NCBI GenBank assembly: GCA_017544745.1
Contig: JAFYDO010000296.1
Coordinates: 1-9,245, forward strand
DNA from: Treponema sp.
GTDB lineage: Bacteria > Spirochaetota > Spirochaetia > Treponematales > Treponemataceae
Direction of reading: 5' to 3'
DNA length: 9,245 bases
The position numbers were made by a program, and so were the translations under genes. Below, piece after piece: positions 6,589 through 9,245 of this stretch. The notes below the pieces were generated by a model, which was not told the DNA's origin, did not search any database, and saw nothing but the letters and a program-made list of their open reading frames with translations. The number at the start of each line of letters is the position of its first letter. The first letter of the stretch is position 1.

Positions 6589-7214
6589 TGAGTAAAAATG
6601 ATTTTCAAAAACAGCTGGATGCGCTTTTGGAAAACCTGCAGGGCAAGCCTACACTTTTGCTTCATGCCTGCTGCGGGCCCTGTTCTTCCTATGTGCTCGA
6701 ATATTTGAGCAGCCGCTTTGAAATTACGGTTTTATTTTATAATCCAAATATTTACCCGGCCAGCGAATACGAGCGCCGTCTAGAGGAGCTCAAGCGTTTT
6801 TATACTAAGTTTGTGCCTGCCCAAAATGTACAGGTAATAGAAGACCCCTACGACCCGGAAGAATTTTACACCGCCGTTGGAACCCGCGAAAATCCCGAAC
6901 TTGCAAAAGAGGGCGAACGCGGTGAACGCTGCAGACGCTGTTATGAATTACGACTGCGCCGAACCTACGAATATGCCTGTGCCCACAATTTTGACTATTT
7001 TTGCACCACACTTTCTATAAGCCCGTTTAAGGATGCGGGTATGATTAATGAAATTGGAACTGCCCTTCAATCTGGGGTCCCTGAGCCTGTCGAAGGGCCA
7101 AAGTGGCTCCCATCCGACTTCAAAAAGAAAAACGGCTTTAAACGCAGTCTTGAGCTTAGTGCCGAATATGACCTGTACCGTCAGGAATACTGCGGCTGCG
7201 TTTATTCTATGTAA
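6588..7214 (+). CDS. queH: Epoxyqueuosine reductase QueH (DUF208)
   Basis: QueH reduces epoxyqueuosine to queuosine at wobble position 34 of tRNA Asp, Asn, His and Tyr, the last step of queuosine synthesis. It is the iron-sulfur alternative to the cobalamin enzyme QueG. The 208 residues carry the whole family pattern: LLHACCGPCS (C28, C29, C32), NPNIYPASEYERRLEEL, RCRRCYELRL (C115, C118), TTLSISPFKD, DFKKKNGFKRSLELS and LYRQEYCGCVYS (C202, C204). The cysteines fit the known Fe-S/iron site. Residues 162-170 (SGVPEPVEG) are not family sequence. They come from a palindromic repeat inserted in frame in the loop before WLPSDFKKK, making the loop about five residues longer than I would expect. All catalytic motifs remain intact, so the enzyme is probably active. 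The ATG overlaps the previous stop and lacks a strong Shine-Dalgarno, so translation is probably coupled. Confidence 0.94.
   Translation: MSKNDFQKQLDALLENLQGKPTLLLHACCGPCSSYVLEYLSSRFEITVLFYNPNIYPASEYERRLEELKRFYTKFVPAQNVQVIEDPYDPEEFYTAVGTRENPELAKEGERGERCRRCYELRLRRTYEYACAHNFDYFCTTLSISPFKDAGMINEIGTALQSGVPEPVEGPKWLPSDFKKKNGFKRSLELSAEYDLYRQEYCGCVYSM
7076..7099. repeat. Dispersed palindromic repeat (PEPVEG/SLSKG type) inside queH
   Basis: The 24-bp block starts GGTCCCTGAG and ends GTCGAAGGGCC, an imperfect inverted repeat with CCCT pairing to AGGG and a short central loop. In the queH frame it reads VPEPVEGP, and in the next frame SLSKG. From memory, these peptides recur in unrelated proteins of several bacterial groups because a mobile REP-like palindrome has settled inside genes. 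Outer GCCCTTC (7062-7068) can also pair with GAAGGGC (7092-7098). Only one copy is seen in this window. Confidence 0.65.
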
Positions 7215-7229
7215 TTTTTTCTATGTAAT
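7207..7229 (+). repeat. Short direct repeat at the queH stop codon
   Basis: CTATGTAAT occurs at 7207-7215, spanning the last codons and stop of queH, and again at 7221-7229, 14 nt on. The T-run lies between the copies. It looks like a small slippage duplication. No hairpin precedes the T-run, so I do not call it a terminator. Confidence 0.5.
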
Positions 7230-7237
7230 ACATTTCC

Positions 7238-7266
7238 TTAACAAATTCACAAACCCGTGCTATAAT
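7238..7266 (+). promoter_or_regulatory. Sigma-70 promoter of the chemoreceptor gene
   Basis: TTAACA (7238-7243), a 17-nt spacer and a perfect TATAAT (7261-7266) preceded by TGC (extended -10). Transcription should start near 7273, leaving a leader of about 45 nt. It is a housekeeping promoter. I see no sigma-28 motif, which many motility genes use. Confidence 0.8.
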
Positions 7267-7272
7267 TAACAC

Positions 7273-7286
7273 TACTATTTATAGTA
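7273..7286. promoter_or_regulatory. 14-bp palindrome at the predicted transcription start of the chemoreceptor
   Basis: TACTAT and ATAGTA form perfect 6-bp arms around a TT centre. The site begins at the predicted +1, a classic repressor-operator position. It could instead form a weak hairpin at the 5' end of the mRNA. Confidence 0.45.
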
Positions 7287-7307
7287 TCACGCTGGCAGCA
7301 AACAAGA

Positions 7308-7313
7308 GAGGTG
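7308..7313 (+). promoter_or_regulatory. Ribosome binding site of the chemoreceptor gene
   Basis: GAGGTG, within a purine-rich AGAGAGG stretch, lies 4 nt before the ATG at 7318 and supports that start, directly ahead of the first membrane segment. Confidence 0.75.
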
Positions 7314-7317
7314 TTTT

Positions 7318-9245
7318 ATGGCTAAAGGAAAAATTTCGTTAAAGACTGAGCTTTTAATTGGAACAATTGGCTCAATGATTATTGTTACTGCATTCTTGAG
7401 TTTTTGTTTCAAGATTGTAATGAACAGAGTTATCCAGACAACAACAGTCGATTCTGTAAATCAGACAATGGAAACTTTGAACAAAGAGGTTACGGGCGTT
7501 CTTGGTGAATACAATGACCTTGTTGTAAGTCTTTCGGACGGAATTACCTATCTTGAGCCGCGTGAAAAAATTGCAGACCTTGTAAACGGCATGGGTAAAA
7601 ACATGATTGAAAATACCATGCTTTATTACGCAACCTACGAACAGCTTTGGGAAGGCGGAGACCTTTATACAAGCATTGGCTGGGTTCCTCCTGCAGACTT
7701 TGATATGCAGTCTCGTCTGTGGCATAAAAATGCAGTAAATGATCAGACAAGGGTTTGTTATACAGAGCCTTATGTTGACGCAAACACAGGCTTACTTAAT
7801 ATCACCTTGAGCTACCGTGTATTAAATGCAAACGGCCAGCTTATTGGTGTTGCTGCTGCAGATATTGTTCTTGATGCTTTGAGCGAAGCTGTAAAGGATA
7901 TTAAGCTTTCTACAAACAGTGTGATTCACATTATTACAAAAGACGGTCTTTACCTTACCAACGACAATTTTGACAGCATCATGACCGAAAACTATTTTGA
8001 CACTGTAAAGCTCACAAAGTACTCAAAGGACGAATACCTTAATGGAGAAGCAAAGGCCTTTGTAGACGGAAAAACCTTCTATGGTGTATGTCCTATTCAA
8101 GACACCGAATGGTTCATTGTAGTAGAAGGTCCAACCGAAGATTTCTCCGGCGAATATACAAAGCTTCTTGTCTACACAATCATGGGACTTATGGTTATTG
8201 CTGTAATCATGATTGTTGTTTTCTTAATTCTTTCTTCACGAGTTTCCAAGAGCTTTAAGGTTATTGCTTCGGGTTGTGAACTCATGGCAATGGGTGATTA
8301 TTCTGAACGATATCCTGATTATATTACAAAAGAAGCTTCTTTGCTTTCAAACGGATTTAATCTTGTAACCGAGCGCCTTGAAGGAAACATCAACAGTATG
8401 AAGCAGTCTAAGGTTTCGCTCAACGAAGCCGGAGGAAAGCTTAGCAGCACAATCGAAGACCTTATGGCATCAATTATTGAGATTGGTGCAAGCATAAGCA
8501 ATACCGGTACTAATATTCAGAATCAGACACAGAGTGTTGAACATACCGCCAAGAGCATTACAAAAATCTATAATATGATTCATCAGCTGGAAGAGCTGGT
8601 TCAGGCTCAGGTAAAGGATGTTCAGGGTGCTTCAAGTGCTGTTGAACAGATGGTTGGAAACATCAGCGAAGTTGATAAGTCCGTTGATAAGATGGCCTCT
8701 TCTTTTGATGTTGTAGAAACTACAGCACAGAACGGTGCACAGACACAGAGCGAGCTTCAAAAGCAGATTACAGAAATTGAAAATCAGTCTAAGCTTTTGA
8801 GCGAAGCAAATAAGGTAATTGCAAGTATTGCAGGACAGACTAACCTTCTTGCTATGAACGCCGCAATCGAAGCTGCACACGCGGGAGACGCAGGACAGGG
8901 ATTTGCGGTTGTTGCTGACGAAATTCGTAAGCTTAGTGAAACCTCTTCTACTCAGTCTAAGACAATTGGTGCACAGCTCAAGAGCATCCAGGCAACAATC
9001 AGTATGGTTGTTCAGGCTACACAGCGCGGTGTTCAGGATTATACAAACCTTTCAAATGAGATTCACGAAACCGATAAGCTTGTTCAGCAGATTAAAGCAG
9101 CCATGACAGAACAGCAGCAGGGCTCTACTCAGATTCTTGATGCCCTTCATAATATGAATGACAGTACTCTGCAGGTACAGAGTGCTTCTCAGGAAATGTC
9201 AAACGACAGCCGTGCAATTATTGACGAAGTTTCGACCCTGCAAAA
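7318..9245 (+). CDS. Methyl-accepting chemotaxis protein with dCache sensor (3' end outside window)
   Basis: A transmembrane chemoreceptor that passes ligand binding to CheA/CheW and the flagellar motor. The 642 visible residues contain TM1 (12-35), a periplasmic double-Cache sensor (about 36-280), TM2 (283-306), a HAMP region (about 307-360) and a long coiled-coil signalling domain. The conserved hairpin is unmistakable: [20 protein letters not shown] at 504-523, then [16 protein letters not shown]. The sensor contains [14 protein letters not shown] (127-140), [11 protein letters not shown] (148-158) and [10 protein letters not shown] (177-186). Compared, from memory, with the amino-acid-binding dCache motif of PctA (Y121, R126, W128, Y129, D146, D173), this protein has F128, R133, W135, H136, D154 and D182. 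An amino acid or amine ligand is plausible but two contacts differ. The frame is open at the right edge, so the C-terminal adaptation helix is missing. It has its own promoter. Confidence 0.96.
   Translation, partial: MAKGKISLKTELLIGTIGSMIIVTAFLSFCFKIVMNRVIQTTTVDSVNQTMETLNKEVTGVLGEYNDLVVSLSDGITYLEPREKIADLVNGMGKNMIENTMLYYATYEQLWEGGDLYTSIGWVPPADFDMQSRLWHKNAVNDQTRVCYTEPYVDANTGLLNITLSYRVLNANGQLIGVAAADIVLDALSEAVKDIKLSTNSVIHIITKDGLYLTNDNFDSIMTENYFDTVKLTKYSKDEYLNGEAKAFVDGKTFYGVCPIQDTEWFIVVEGPTEDFSGEYTKLLVYTIMGLMVIAVIMIVVFLILSSRVSKSFKVIASGCELMAMGDYSERYPDYITKEASLLSNGFNLVTERLEGNINSMKQSKVSLNEAGGKLSSTIEDLMASIIEIGASISNTGTNIQNQTQSVEHTAKSITKIYNMIHQLEELVQAQVKDVQGASSAVEQMVGNISEVDKSVDKMASSFDVVETTAQNGAQTQSELQKQITEIENQSKLLSEANKVIASIAGQTNLLAMNAAIEAAHAGDAGQGFAVVADEIRKLSETSSTQSKTIGAQLKSIQATISMVVQATQRGVQDYTNLSNEIHETDKLVQQIKAAMTEQQQGSTQILDALHNMNDSTLQVQSASQEMSNDSRAIIDEVSTLQ

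Noticed and set aside
7215..7220. T-run after queH as a rho-independent terminator
   Set aside because: No GC-rich hairpin lies just before it. The region is better explained as a short direct duplication.

Overview
The window looks like a chromosomal segment from a gut- or rumen-type spirochaete, most likely Treponema. No rRNA or other definitive marker is present. The case rests on a type III glutamine synthetase, a chemoreceptor whose signalling hairpin reads like treponemal ones, a QueH-type queuosine enzyme, a cytoplasmic-type GH5 glucanase and AT-leaning spacers. A palindromic repeat translated as PEPVEG inside a gene is also familiar from such genomes. The genus is an inference from recalled family resemblance, not a computed placement. 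No phage, IS, CRISPR, tRNA or rRNA was seen, and gene density is very high, with no gene-free stretch over about 115 bases.

Layout. (1) At the left edge, on the + strand, is the C-terminal part of a type III glutamine synthetase (glnN, 2-1327). A CelC-like GH5 glycoside hydrolase without a signal peptide (1355-2395) follows after 27 nt. (2) On the - strand, converging on the GH5 gene with only 4 bp between stop codons, is a two-gene unit. A 736-residue unrecognised membrane-anchored protein with one canonical EF-hand loop (5536-3326) is coupled by a TAATG overlap to an exported M15-type zinc peptidase (3326-2400). (3) A 112-bp divergent spacer (5537-5648) carries a strong extended -10 promoter for the + strand, two 8-bp direct repeats exactly 20 bp apart, and a possible leaderless start for the - strand gene. 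(4) A compact + strand operon follows: an unrecognised lipoprotein (5649-6164), a small membrane-anchored FMN_bind-like protein whose flavin-acceptor threonine is replaced by glutamate (6169-6588), and queH (6588-7214). The queH gene carries an in-frame palindromic repeat. (5) A dCache-type methyl-accepting chemotaxis protein (7318 to beyond the right edge) has its own good sigma-70 promoter and a 14-bp palindrome at the predicted transcription start.

How the parts relate. The glutamine synthetase and GH5 enzyme pair nitrogen assimilation with intracellular beta-glucan breakdown, probably by simple cotranscription. The - strand pair ties a cytoplasmic EF-hand protein of unknown role to a periplasmic cell-wall peptidase. 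It is the best candidate here for an undescribed functional unit. The lipoprotein/FMN_bind/queH operon has no obvious shared pathway. The chemoreceptor probably senses an amino-acid-like ligand.
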